Positions 1 through 11,319 of a stretch of DNA of 64,000 nucleotides are shown here, piece after piece; the first letter of the stretch is position 1; the number at the start of each line of letters is the position of its first letter. The DNA lies in assembly GCA_043228905.1 (NCBI GenBank), contig JBHGNT010000009.1, forward strand, positions 19,096,001-19,160,000, given 5' to 3'. This stretch comes from Azolla caroliniana. Taxonomy: Eukaryota; Polypodiophyta. The translations under genes were made by a program, and so were the position numbers. Below the pieces are notes generated by a model. It was not told the origin of the DNA, made no database searches, and saw only the letters and a list, made by a program, of their open reading frames with translations.

Positions 1-11
1 ACAAGGATTTT

Positions 12-465
12 TTGGTGTGGGAGCAAGTAGCAAGCAGAGTCTTGTACTGCCTTGCATCTTGTGTGCACGACCAGATGCTCGACGACATTCGGGATGCGAA
101 GATGCCGAAGGAGGCATGGGAAAATCTGAAGAAGATTTTTGCTGTAAGTACCACGACCCAGAAGTTGCAACTCCAAAACGAGCTCAACAATATTCGGCAG
201 AGGGATATGACTATGACTGACTACACCACCAAAATCAAGGAGATCTGTGATGCCCTAGGGTCCATCAATGTGACAGTGGAGGAAGATGAGATGGTACAAA
301 TCTGTCTCCGTGGTTTAGCACAAAGATACAAGCTGATTTAGACGGCTATTTGCACAAGGGAGAAACCACCATCATTCTTCGATTTGAAATCAACGCTCAT
401 GGTCGAAGAAAAGCACGCAGGTGCATCGAAGAGCACGCAATTTGATAGCCAAATGCTGTACACGG
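12..465 (+). pseudogene. Copia-1 gag, 5' part (UBN2-type capsid)
   Basis: This is a remnant of a Ty1/copia Gag. The open stretch 12-341 has the UBN2-like pattern: an alpha-helical region with KMPKEAWENLKKIF, then LQNELNNIRQRDMTMTDY and a DEMVQICLRGL segment. Plant copia Gags show this pattern and form the virus-like particle. A TAG at 339-341 breaks it, but the same frame continues recognisably to 465 (MVEEKHAG, then QMLYT). The start of the element lies before the window. A solo family-B LTR follows, and deleting it with one ACGG copy restores the frame into the Gly-rich Gag tail at 1194-1356. Family assignment is firm; the gene is dead. Confidence 0.85.
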
Positions 466-1193
466 TGTCGTAATGTATTTTGTACACTACGTGAAAAACG
501 TATATAGTATTAGATTCAATAAAAAATGAAGAAATAGAAGAAAATAGCAAAATAAATGGAACATGCATAGGGCAAGATTCGAACCTTGCACCTCCATGTT
601 AATAATGTAATGTCTTACCATTACACTAGCATTTCATTAGTGTTAAAGCATAGATGTCCCACATAGAAAGGTAAATTCACGCTAGGATAAACATTAGAAA
701 AACGCATAACAAAAGAAAAAGCTACACATACACATCTAGCGTGCATGATAAAAAACGCACAAGTTAGAAAAAAGCATGATCACTTTAGATAAAGCATATA
801 GTCTATCTATAGGAAAAGCATGGGGTCTATAGTTAGAGAAAAAGCATAGATTACTAAGACTTCCTCATCACTACATAAGGATGGGGAGCACAATGTAATT
901 GTGTGTGAAAAATATTTGGAAACTGGATATGTTTCTAAAAAACACCAATTAATAAACTATACTCGTGGGATTCACGAGAATTCTATATCATTCTCTTTCA
1001 ACCCAAATTTATATTCTTATATTCATATTGATTAATCAAATACAATACACTCGTGGGATTCACGAGTTTGCTATAACTCTTTCTTACAACATATTTATAT
1101 TCTTATTAGCCTTAAAACTCTCCTCTTCCTAGTCCAAAACCTCGGCGGTTCCCACCCGACTCACGCAACGATCCGAAGCCGAAAGGCACGACA
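466..1193 (+). repeat. Solo LTR of Ty3 family B in Copia-1 gag
   Basis: The 728-bp sequence starts TGTCGTAATG and ends GGCACGACA, like the LTRs of Gyp-B1, B2 and B3. It is flanked by ACGG on both sides (462-465 and 1194-1197), a 4-bp target duplication. No internal region is present, so it is a solo LTR left by LTR-LTR recombination. Removing it and one ACGG rejoins the Copia-1 gag frame. It carries a TATA-like site near 870, two copies of the hairpin sequence CTCGTGGGATTCACGAG (962-978 and 1050-1066) and an antisense tRNA-like module (575-628). Confidence 0.9.
575..628 (-). promoter_or_regulatory. tRNA-like module (A box and B box) in family-B LTR
   Basis: On the minus strand an A-box-like TAGTGTAATGG (618-628) is followed, after exactly 32 nt, by a B-box-like GGTTCGAATCT (575-585) and then TGCC. 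This is the intragenic RNA polymerase III promoter layout of a tRNA gene. The anticodon stem is not convincing, so I call it tRNA-derived or tRNA-like, not a tRNA gene. Pol III activity is inference. Confidence 0.6.
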
Positions 1194-1356
1194 ACGGAGG
1201 CGGATCGGCCCCATGGTCATGGCGGACAAGGTGGATCGACATGCAATGGTGGTGGCCGACAAACAGAATCAAAGGCATAATTGACATGCCGACAATAGTT
1301 CCAGACCCTCCACGAGTAGGGGGAGTCAAGGCAACGCTGGAAATCAGCAAGCAAAG
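1194..1356 (+). pseudogene. Copia-1 gag, Gly-rich C-terminal part
   Basis: After the solo LTR the Copia-1 Gag frame continues with a Gly/His-rich stretch (HGHGGQGGS, later GSQGNAGNQQAK in a shifted frame). This is typical of the basic tail before the zinc knuckle. In-frame stops (TAA, TAG near 1278-1300) show decay. The Gyp-C insertion at 1357 cuts it. Joining position 1356 to 33230 after removal of one CAAAG copy reads on into the zinc-knuckle remnant YWYCKDTEK, which shows that both halves belong to one element. Confidence 0.75.
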
Positions 1357-1798
1357 TGTTACAGGCAGGACCATATAATAGAATTTACCGTAGTATTCTA
1401 TACACGTGGATAAGTGTGAGGGTTAAACGAGAGTGCAAAGAAGGGGATGATTACTTTTAATTCTCGGGATTGAGACAACCCATTAGGCCAAGTGTGAACT
1501 TGCTTGGGGGCCTTGGGTATCACTATAAATAAGAGGCCTAGCTACCCTCATTTCATCATCTTTTGACTATGTCGAGACTCTATTCTTGTGGTGGGTCAAC
1601 TCTTGTAGCGAGTGCGCCAACACCAGGTATGACTCGACGCCATGGCGGTGGTATGGGACGCCGATCGAGGCTCGAGTCCGTCTCGATCCCTTCACTCGGG
1701 GGTGGTCGGGTGGATCGGCACCCTTTTTTCTCTCTCTCCTTTCTATCTATCTATCTTTTATCCTTATCATATGCTTACTTTAGATCATATCTCTAATG
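1357..1798 (+). repeat. 5' LTR of Gyp-C
   Basis: The 442-bp LTR matches 32772-33224 over its length apart from a short deletion just after the start. TATA-like CTATAAATAAG lies near 1525 and a pyrimidine-rich end near 1720-1760. The flank CAAAG (1352-1356) matches 33225-33229. Confidence 0.88.
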
Positions 1799-3485
1799 GT
1801 TGGTTTCAAAGCTCATGTTCTAATGTTTTTGTCTTCTTGATTGATGGTTATCGATCGATGCGCGGTCAGCCTTGATCTAGACAACTCTCAACAAACGAAC
1901 TTCGGTAATCTTTCTTGTTTTTCTTTTTCTATTTTTTCTTCTCCCTTCTAATCATGTATATGGTCATATGTATTTGTTTTTTCTCACTAATTCAATGATG
2001 TTGTAGTGGTAATTAATTGGTTATATAAAACGTTTACATATTTGCACGAGGTCAATACCTCATTTGACATATATTTAATATGCGATTAGTGTCATATGTG
2101 TACGAGGTTAATACCTCAATTATGTATTACGTTCACAAATATAGGCTATGCTTGCGTATGAGGTCATTACCTTAGTTTGTATGTAAATGATATGCGTTTG
2201 GTGTTGTATGCGTATGAGGTCAATACCTCAATTGCGTATTACGATTAACCCTTATTTTTAGATGTTTCATGTGCGTAGAGGGTATATGCCTCGATTACTT
2301 ATCTCGATCACATCATTTTTCGCTATTTTATATTACGATTACTTTTATATATGCATATGTGGTCACATGTATATGTATTTGATCGTATATATGTGATAAT
2401 ATACATATGTGTATATAAGTTATTACGTGATTTCAATATCGAATGTTTTCCTTTTCGGGGAAAGGATCTTGGTGGCCGTCCTCACATTTTTGTGAGAATG
2501 GCATTGTCACCATCCCTTTTTCAACAAATTTTTATTGTTGACATCCTTGTTGGTGACTTCAATTTTGTTACGTAATGAAACAATCTTAGCCACAATGGTG
2601 TTGAGAACGTAGGGCTTGACACACTTGATGTGAGGTTGCTCTTATGACACACATATCTAACATCCCTCCCTCATTACACGGATAGGATGCCACTATGAGA
2701 TCATTCTTACGAAAGACATTTGTAATGACGTAACCATGTGATGGGCCACGTGGGCCTACTACGAAAAGAGGGCTCATTTGGCTTGACCATTAGGTTGCAT
2801 TTTGGCGTATGCCATCGTAATTATGAGACTTGAGGTTAGGTAATGTACCAACATAGTTTGTGGTAAATGAGGGGGAAATAAGGACTCTTGACATATATGT
2901 TTCTTTTAAAAAAACATATATGACCAAATGCCTTACATGTCTCTTATACGCATTAAAATTAAACATTCAAGAAGAGCAACCTACTTGGTTGGCTCAAGTG
3001 TTTAATCCATTTGTTCTCGAGGTCTTGAGTTCAAATATGACCAAGACCATACAACATCGTTGATACATATGACTATAACACATGTTTAGACTTGAGGTCT
3101 AAGTGCATTTCGGGGTCCTTGTAATAGGACTTAAAGAGCCGAAACCACATATGTAAGCACCGAAACATAGTTTATTATTTAATATTTTTTTCATGTATAA
3201 ACTATTCATGACGCGAACATACATAGTAGAGCCTCAGGGAGCCCCCATGAAAAAATCGATATAGAGATCAGGGAAAGACATTAATTTGTCACCCCCATGG
3301 TTTTTAAAACACCTTCGTGTTACCATAGTAACCTGATCTTGAACCTCATCTCATACATCTAGAGGGGTATTGATGTGAGATCATGATATCAATTAATGTT
3401 TTCCCATGATATGTTTACATCACGACATGATGTTATGACTATTTGTTTGACCTTATCCTATTTCTTTGCCAGAAATAATCATTGA
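1799..3485 (+). other. Gyp-C long untranslated leader with 56-bp repeats
   Basis: This 1.7-kb stretch lies between the primer site and gag; I see no protein-coding signal in it. At 2048-2292 it holds palindromes of the type GAGGTCAATACCTC at 2048, 2104, 2160 and 2216, exactly 56 bp apart, with a weaker fifth at 2278. The surroundings (GCGTATG before, ATTACG after) are also repeated. AT-rich sequence follows. Long leaders are common in plant Ty3 elements; the regular palindrome array is the unusual part. Confidence 0.7.
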
Positions 3486-4488
3486 ATGGCTCAAAATAAC
3501 GACCCGATGTCATCCGCTCAAGCGGAAGGAACTCAAGGAAATCCTCCTAGACAAATGTCCATTGAGATGTATTTTTCACAAATAAGCCAATACCTTAGTT
3601 TCACCGCTCAATAGATGACCGAACTTCGGCAATCTCAAAGTCCTCTCGAGGCACGTGTCATTAGTTTACAACGTGAAACTAATAGACCTGATGAGCGACA
3701 AGGTGAATCATCGTTTGTCGTTAAGCCATTTAAGGGAGAAAAAAAGGAAAGAACTGAAGAAGCAATCTGCACGTGGTTGGGCCGATGGGAGTCTCATTTT
3801 GAGCTCTATCTTACGCTAGATAGTACGAATATTGCATATGTCGGCTGAGAACTAGGGGGTAAGGCCGTCGCGTGGTGGCGTGGGCTCCGAACTTTGGGGA
3901 AATTGCCTGATACTTGGACAGATTTTGTCAAAGTTTTTAAGGGCCAATTTCTACAACCTCCCTCTCGAACTAAGGCAGCAAAAGCTTTAATGAACCTCTC
4001 TAGCAGGAAGTTTTCCTCGCTAGAAGAAAATGTTCACCATGCTAGAACCAAAATCTAAAAATCGGGTCTAGAAGGGGACAACTGGTTAATAGCTTGTTTT
4101 GTGAATGACATCCCCAATTCGGACTATCACTGGATAGTGCACGATAAGGATCCAAAATCCTTCGAAGAGGCCGTTGAAATAGTTCTTCGCTATCAACGCA
4201 CTTTGAAGAAGGACCACAACAAACCCAACGAAGCGCCCGGGACTAAGCAGTTGCAATTCGTTGGGAAATGTAAGAACATCCTTTTTGCGTATTTTATAAA
4301 AAGAAGGGTCATACAAAAGAGCAATGTCGAAAGCTCCAACGGTAAGAGCACGACAACAAAGCTAAATCTGCAGACCATAAAGGTCAGATTCTTAATGTCC
4401 TTCAGGTCTATACACATCATTTAAGTAATTGTCAATGTTCTTTCCCTCGCTATGTATTGGGTCCCAATGATTTACTATGTGCAAACGG
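3486..4488 (+). pseudogene. Gyp-C gag
   Basis: The frame from ATG 3486 (MAQNNDPMSS) reads through a capsid-like region with VVKPFKGEKKE, a WLGRWESHFELY stretch, VAWWRGL and EEAVEIVLRYQRTL. This matches the retrotransposon Gag layout of plant chromoviruses. Stops lie at 3612 (TAG), 3846 (TGA) and 4056 (TAA). A shift near 4290 puts the zinc knuckle (KKKGHTKEQCRKL, first Cys altered) in another frame. Gyp-B1 cuts the element at 4489 between this region and the protease. Confidence 0.8.
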
Positions 4489-5909
4489 TGTCATAGTGTA
4501 TTTTGTACACTACGTGAAAAACGTATAAAGTACCCGATTTAATAAATATGAAGAAAATGACAAAAATATCAAAATATATATTACATGCATAGGGCAAGAA
4601 AGTTTATTTCACGTTGTCGTGAAGAAAACCGTCCCCAGGCGCAAACTGTGTATGGTGTGTGTGAACCGGCCCTTACATGTGGGCACACCCCTTGTTGTAT
4701 AGTGGATAGGTAGGCACAAAGGTCAAATCCTAGGTAGCAATATTCTATAGGGGAAATCGAGGAGTATCTCTGTCCGAAAGGATAGAGAATGAATGTGATG
4801 TAAACGGGTGAAACGGCCTCCCTCCTTGAGCTATAAAAGAGAGGGAGACGGGGGAGAGAAGGTATCGCGCGCTAGAGGGGACAAAGTGCTGTCGGACTGG
4901 GACTGAGCTCTTCTTCTCTGTCGTTCTCCATAGCTTTCTTTTGCGCAGGTTCTCAGGAGGTTGATCCTGCTCCGTGGAACGCCCGTGTGCTTCCGACAGA
5001 ATCTCCATCTTGCTCTCCTGTGTGCGTGGGCGATCAGGTCGTCAGAATCTCCATCTTGCTCTCCTGTGTGCGTGGGTGATCAGGCACCGACATCCATCTC
5101 GCCGACCTGATCGGCTGTAACCGTATGAGTCCTCTACATACATACAAATACATACATATATTTATATACATACGCTAGTGTTCTCAACTCGTGTCTCCTG
5201 TGTTGTTGGGCCGCGTCCCCGTGCGCTTCTTTGTCTATACGTGTGTGAGCGTCTCTCGCTCTCTATCTCTCTCTCCCTCTTCTCACCTCTTCCTCGGTCC
5301 AAGACCCCAGTGGTCCTGCCTTGTTCTCCACGCACGCGTGTACAAACGTATATTTTCTAGGAAAAAGCTTTAGTTAGAAGAAAAACGCATGATAGAAAAA
5401 AGCTACACGTGCACATCTAGCGTGCATAAACACAATAGTCGATAAAAAACGCATGAGGTTAGAAAAAGCATGTTAGAGAAAGCATATAGTCTATAGATAG
5501 AGAAAACATATAGTCTATAGATAGAGAAATCATATAGTCTATAGTTAGAGAAAAACAATGGATTGTGAAGACTCTCTCTCATCACTATATAAGGATGGGG
5601 AGCACAATGTAATGGGTGTGTGTGAAATATTTGGAAATTGGATATATTTCTAAAAACACCAATTAATAAACTATACTCGTGGGATTCACGAGGTTTCTAT
5701 ATTCTTCTCTTTCAATCTAAATTCATATTCTTATCTTAATATTGATTAATCTAATACAATATACTTGTGGGATTCACAAGTTTCAATCTCTCTTTCTTAT
5801 AATAGATTCACATTCATAACTAAACTCGTCTCAAATTCTTCCTCCTAGTTCAAAACCCCAACGGTTCCCACCTGACTCACGCAACGATCTGGCGCCAAAA
5901 GGCACGACA
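4489..5909 (+). repeat. 5' LTR of Gyp-B1, interrupted by a D solo LTR
   Basis: The family-B LTR starts TGTCATAGTG and ends GGCACGACA at 5909. It is interrupted at 4615-5345 by a D LTR. The tRNA-like module is deleted just before that insertion: sequence jumps from GGGCAAGA to AAGTTTATTTCACG. The paired hairpins are at 5676-5692 (CTCGTG/CACGAG) and 5764-5780 (CTTGTG/CACAAG), the latter a compensated variant. A TATA-like CTATATAAGG lies near 5585. Confidence 0.85.
4615..5345 (+). repeat. Solo LTR of family D nested in a family-B LTR
   Basis: The roughly 730-bp sequence starts TGTCGTGAAG and ends near GTGTACAA, with ACGT on both sides (4611-4614 and 5346-5349). It aligns at both ends with the D LTR at 37151-43622: GTCGTGAAGAA at the start, GTCCAAGACC and CCACGCACGCG near the end. 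It has GAGCTATAAAAGAGAGG as a TATA-like promoter near 4828 and a direct repeat of about 40 bp (CAGAATCTCCATCTTGCTC at about 4997 and 5042). No D internal region occurs in the window. Its right boundary is uncertain by one base. Confidence 0.75.
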
Positions 5910-5947
5910 CAGTTGGTGAACCCAACGTCAAGACGGGTGGCAAGGAG

Positions 5948-6082
5948 ATGGAGAATCAACAAGAGGTGATGAAAACGATAATGATGATGTTCGAGCGGAT
6001 GCTACAACAACAATGAGCGATATCGGAGATCACGATGTTAATAAAGAGGCTCGTACAACGAAACAGACAATTCAACGGAAAG
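5948..6082 (+). pseudogene. Gyp-B1 gag, 5' fragment
   Basis: From ATG 5948 it reads MENQQEVMKTIMMMFERML, then a TGA near 6014 and RQFNGK. This matches the start of the B2 and B3 Gag (MMMFERMLQEQ and QFNGKDVSRY). It is cut by Gyp-A1 after GAAAG; joining to 11749 gives NGKDVSRYLRDYKAEMM in frame. Confidence 0.78.
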
Positions 6083-6506
6083 TGTCATGATATGGCAAGA
6101 CTCGAACCCATGACCTTATGCTACATGGGTCGAGCTCTTACCATTAGACTATGAATTGTAATTTGTAGGATATTATTTTCATTTATGCTTTATCATAGAA
6201 AATTGATGTATATTCCAGATCTCTCTGGAACATTCTAGAAGCTTCATGATTATTCCTAAAAACACTATAAAAGGAGGCACAAGGCATTGTTTTGAACCAA
6301 ATTGGTTCAACACCAGTCTTAAGCCTCTTAGCCGATTTGTACTTATCTTTCATATAATATAAGAGCTGCTGTCATCATCCTATCTCTCTCTCTCCTCTTC
6401 TCACTTTCTCTCTCTCGGGAATCTTACGCAGTCCCGTCCTCTTAGTACTAATAGTACTGCTCTTCTTAGTACTAATTCCATCTCTGCTTTAGTACTATTC
6501 CTGACA
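6083..6506 (+). repeat. 5' LTR of Gyp-A1
   Basis: The 424-bp LTR carries TATA-like CTATAAAAGG near 6265 and the palindrome TTGAACCAAATTGGTTCAA just downstream (about 6293-6311). A cluster of AGTACT motifs sits near its 3' end. The antisense tRNA-like module is at 6098-6151 (A box 6141-6151, B box 6098-6108, 32 nt apart). Confidence 0.93.
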
Positions 6507-6581
6507 GTTTGAACCAATTTTCCCTCTTTCCTCCAGCCTACTTGTCGTTCTCCCTCATCCTCCTACCCTTTTCCCTCTACT

Positions 6582-7739
6582 ATGGCTACTGTTAGCGCCC
6601 AAGAATATCAATCCGTTTTCTCCGAGTTACAGTGCCTAAAAGAAAAGTTTGTTGCCCTGGCACAAGAAAACCAACGACTGATAGGGGATCTGCAACAAAT
6701 CGCTCCAGAAAAGCAACAAACGCAGCAACAGCATGGAGAGTTAGCGTTACGGGTACAACAACTCGAAGCGGCATTGCAACAATAAGGATCAAGTTCCCAA
6801 GGATTTCATAAAGAGCCGAAGATTGGACTTCTTGTGAAATTTGATGGAACGCGATCGCAATTCAGGGGATTCCTTAATCAGGTACGATTAGTCCTCCAAA
6901 TGCATCCTTCTCGATACCCCACTGATGCATCTTGAGTCGGCTTAATAGGCACGTTGCTTAGCGGCTCAGCCTTAGCATGGTTCGCTCCGCTTCTAGAAAA
7001 ACAATCACCCTTGCTTAATAACTTTGAAGATTTTATTAGTGAGTTCAAAGCCTGCTTTGGAGACACCGACAGCATCAGGACGGCGATCAACAAGATCTGG
7101 CCATTGCGTCAGGGCGATCGTCCAGCCTCTGGCTACGCGGCGGATTTCCGTCTACTCGCTTCCGACATACCTTGGGATGATCAAGCACTAATGGAGTAGT
7201 TTCGCTATGGCCTGCGAAATGATGTCAAAGATCTACTTCTAACCTTCCTCGAAGAACCAAAGTCTCTTACGGAGGCAATCAGTCGAGCGGTCCGATGTGA
7301 CAACCGCCTTTTCGAACGGCGTTCGGAACGTCAATTACAGATACCACGCGCTAGGCCGGAGCCCACTTACGCCGCAATCGCGGCTAGACCATTTGCACGA
7401 GTCATACCTGAAGCAAATACTTTGACACCGATGGAGATCGATATCATGCGTCGACGCGGCCCGTTATCGGAAGAAGAAAAGCAACGACGACGTGCAAATC
7501 GATTATGTCTTTATTGCAGTGGACTAGGGCATATCGCAATCAATTGTCCCCATAGGCCAAGAAGACAGGTAAATCAAATTGTAGCCTATACTAAACCCGA
7601 GTCAATTCTTCCCTTAGGAGTGTCTGATAGTATTAATAGTACTAATAGAGTGTTTGATAGTATTCATAGTACTAATAGCCCAAATATCTCAAAAAAATTT
7701 GAAATCCTTAGTCAATTAGATGAAGAGTTAAACGATTGA
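6582..7739 (+). pseudogene. Gyp-A1 gag
   Basis: The 386-codon frame has the same length as intact A3 gag. It encodes a Gln-rich coiled coil, a Sushi-like capsid region (VKFDGT...SALAWFAP) and a zinc knuckle CLYCSGLGHIAINC. Stops at 6783 (TAA), 6933 (TGA) and 7197 (TAG) replace Gln, Arg and Gln codons of A3. The slippery-like GTTAAAC (7727-7733) precedes the gag stop, as in A3. Confidence 0.9.
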
Positions 7740-10700
7740 GTCCAGCCAAAATAGGAGCCGTTTGGTTGGACAACAGCCCTAGATCTGTATAGCCCATTAG
7801 TGGTTCCATTCCTTCCAAGCAAGTTAGCAATGTGTTCCTAGCCCAAGTTATTGTTAGTACTAAAAGTACTCCCCCAATACCCGTCCTAGCACTTTTAGAT
7901 TCCGGAGCTAATTCCTGTTTCATGGATCGAAATTTTGCCCAAGCTTCTCAGATATCCCTAAGAAAACTTCCTTGTCCCGCATTTGTAGTAGTCATTGATG
8001 GTCGTCCCATTGCTTCCGGGAATATTGTAGAAGAATCAGAACCCATTCAAGTTGTCCTAGGTAGTTTTGTGTGTGTAATATCATTTAATATAATTAGTAG
8101 TCCAGAGCATCCCATTGTCCTAGGATTACCTTGGTTTCAATTACATAATCCAGCCATAGATTGGAGAACAAGAGAAGTCCGATATCGACCATCCCAAGAA
8201 CCTACTCATCGAGTTTCGACCATCTCACTCCATCATTTACGCGAAGAAGGACACAAGGAGGCAATGTTCCTATTTGCAATATCAGTACATCCTTCCAGCA
8301 CTATTAAGAAGGAATCCTCAGTACAACTTCCAGCAAAATATCATCCTTATGCCGATGTATTTGACAAGGTAAAAGCCGGTACCCTTCCTCATCACCGTCC
8401 CTATGACTATCCCATCGATTTACAACCAGGAACCGAGCCACCATGGGGACCAATTTACAACTTGTCACCCACCGAGTTAGAGGTCCTTCGAGCCTACATA
8501 GAGGAGAACTTGGCAAGTGGGTTCATCCGCCATTCGAAATCTCGAGCCGGTGCACTCATCTTCTTTGTCAAGAAGAAAGATGGCTCACTTCGTCTTGTCG
8601 TTGATTACCGCGGATTGAATAAAGTCACCATTCGGAATAGGCATGCACTTCCTCTTATATCAAGTCTTTTAGAGTGAGTTAATGGTGCCAAGTTTTTTAC
8701 TAAAATCGACCTACGAGGAGTGTATAACCTCATGTGGATCCGACCGGGAGATGAGTGGAAGACCGCCTTTCGCACGCGGTATGGGTATTTCGAGTATACT
8801 GTTATGCCATTTGGCTTAACCAATGCACCCGCAGTCTTCCAACACATGGCAAATGATATATTCAGAGATCTCTTGGATATCTGTTTGATCATTTATCTGG
8901 ATGATCTATTGATTTATTCGAAGACCCAGGAAGAGCACGATTCTCATGTACTATTAGTATTAAATCGACTCCGCGAGAATGGTCTTTATGCCAAGCTAGA
9001 AAAATGTAGCTTTGACTGCAAGCAAGTGGAATTTCTAGGCTACGTCATCTCCTCAAAGGGCATCGCCATGGATCTAGCTAAAGTCCAAACTGTACTAGAG
9101 TGGCAAATTCCACGGTCGGTACGAGATGTACAATGTTTTCCAGGTTTTGCTAACTTCTACTGTAAGTTTATACAGGATTACTCGAAGATTATTTTACCTC
9201 TCACACAACTTACAAAGAAGGGCCAGGCATTTATTTGGTCCATAGAAGCAGATATGGCTTTTCGACATCTTAAGAAAGCGTTTACATCAACACCGATTCT
9301 AGCTCATGTGGATAAGAGCAAACCATTCATCATGGAGGCCGACGCATCAGATTTCGCCCTCGGTAGCATCCTTTCTCAACAAGGCGATAAAGAAGAGTTG
9401 CATCCGGTGGGTTTCCATTCGCGCAAATTCGATGTCGCAGAAATCAACTACGAAATACATGACAAGGAGTTATTAGCCATCGTGGATTCATTTGTGCAAT
9501 GGCGGCATTTCTTAGAGGGCTCTCCACATCAGGTCATTGTCTTTAGCGATCATAAAAATCTTGCTTATATTCAGAACGCTCGTGTACTAAATCGACGGCA
9601 AGCTCGGTGGGCTCAATTCTTCACGCGTTTCGACTTCAAAATCACATATCGACTGGGGAAGCAGCAAGGAAAAGCAGATGCACTATCACGGTGTTCATAT
9701 CTTGCACCTCGTCCTGGTGACGCAACATTTGATAATCAAAAGAAAGTAATCTTGGGACCAACACGATTGCACACGACACGGATTTTTCACACCCCGATGG
9801 ATTCACGGATTACCGATGACATACATGCAACCTTGAAGACGGATAGTTTTGCTCAAGACATCCTGGCGCACATTGATACTTCTCGGGCATCCTGTTCTTG
9901 GTCTCAAGAATCAGGTATTGACTACCGACAATTCGAATATCATGATGGTTTGTTATTCTTTAAAAAGCGCGTTTATGTCCCTGATTGCTCCTGTCGCCTT
10001 TAAATCGTCCAACATTGTCACGACACCCATACGGCGGGACATTTCGGTAGTACTAAGACGTTGGAGCTAGTGCAACGATCTTTTTGGTGGCCTCGCATGC
10101 GCCGTTTTGTCGATGACTACGTTCGGACCTTTGATGCTTGCTGCCGAGCAAAGATGCCACGACACCATCCATATGGCTTGTTGGAACCCTTACCGATTCC
10201 AAGTAAGCCGTGGCAGTCTATTTGTCTTGATTTTATCACAGATCTGCTGGGCTCGAAGGGGTTCGATGCTATCCTAATTGTCGTCGATCGATACACGAAG
10301 ATGGCACATTTTGTGCCGTGTACTAAAGCCATCACTAGCGAGGAAACCACCGCTCTTGTTATGCGTGAGGTATTTCGGCATCATGGCCTCCCAGACAGTA
10401 TTATCAGTGACCGAGGCCCGCAATTTGTCTCCAAATTTTGGCAGCATCTCTTCAAGATGCTCAAGGTCTCCTGTAACCTCTCCTCCGGCTACCATCCTCA
10501 GACTCACGGGCAGGCGGAACGAACAAACCAAACGCTAGAGCAATATCTCCGGTGTTTCCTGAGTTATCAACAGGATGATTGGGCCGAGATTCTCCACTTT
10601 GCGGAGTTTGCGTATAATAATGCTATTCACTCCTCGACTCGGGTCTCCCCATGTTTCGCTTATACCGGTTTCCATCGTCGATGGTCAGTGATCGACACTC

Positions 10701-11308
10701 CGGAGCTACCTACCAACCCTCGTGCCGAGGATCATTTGGAGAGGCTACACAAGATCCAGATGGATCTTTCTACTCACCTTCGTCATGCTCAACACACATA
10801 GAAGACTTATGCGGATCGTCATCGGATTCCCTCCTCTTTTGCCATCGGAGATCGAGTATGGCTCTTACGTCATCACATCAAGACTACTTGACTGTGCGAC
10901 AAGTTGGATTATCGACAACTCGGTCCCTTCCGTATTACGGGTAAGATTAACGGTGTCAGCTTCCGCCTTGATCTCCCTCCGCAGCTTCAGATACATCCGG
11001 TTTTCCATTGTTCTCTTCTTGAACCTTATAAAGCGAACACCATTCCCGATCGTGTGACACCACCGCCGCCCCCGGTGGAGTTGGACGCCGGCCCGGAGTA
11101 TGAAGTTGCTGCCATCCTCGATTCCAAACTTGTTCGCAACAAACTTTATTACTTGGTCGATTGGCTTGGTTATAGTTCGAGCGAACGTATTTGGGAACCC
11201 GTCGAGCATGTTGCTAATGCACAGGATCTTCTTGCTGATTTCCACCAAAAGTATCCAGACAAACCCGGTCCACAATTAGCGCCAACTCGTTCCACTCGTC
11301 GTCTTTAA
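7736..11308 (+). pseudogene. Gyp-A1 pol (protease-RT-RNase H-integrase-chromodomain)
   Basis: This is the -1 frame after gag. Protease has LLDSGANSCF, RT has YLDDLLIYS, RNase H has MEADASDFALG and integrase has HDTHTAGH...CDACCRAK (first Cys changed to FDACC) with SDRGPQF and AERTNQTLE. A chromodomain is at the C-terminus. Stops at 8675 (TGA), 10001 (TAA), 10799 (TAG) and 10888 (TGA) correspond to CGA, CAA, CAG and CGA in A3. The frame length equals A3 pol. The element is inactive unless complemented. Confidence 0.92.
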
Positions 11309-11319
11309 GGGGGAGATAG

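Noticed and set aside
2048-2292. CRISPR-like array (56-bp spacing)
   Set aside because: The repeats are diverged, the spacers are themselves similar, and the context is a plant retrotransposon leader.
4693-4740. Sense-strand tRNA-like look in family-D LTR (TAGTGGATAGG and GGTCAAATCC)
   Set aside because: The two boxes are only about 9 nt apart, far shorter than in a tRNA or in families A and B, and the unit is not seen in the second D LTR.
6094-6155. Functional tRNA gene on the minus strand
   Set aside because: A-box and B-box are good but the anticodon stem does not pair, the acceptor stem pairs only in A3-type copies, and the unit repeats in every LTR. I call it tRNA-like only.
10865-11275. 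136-codon minus-strand frames opposite family-A chromodomains (also 30304-30648 and 42368-42838)
   Set aside because: They recur in every family-A copy only because they mirror the conserved pol end.
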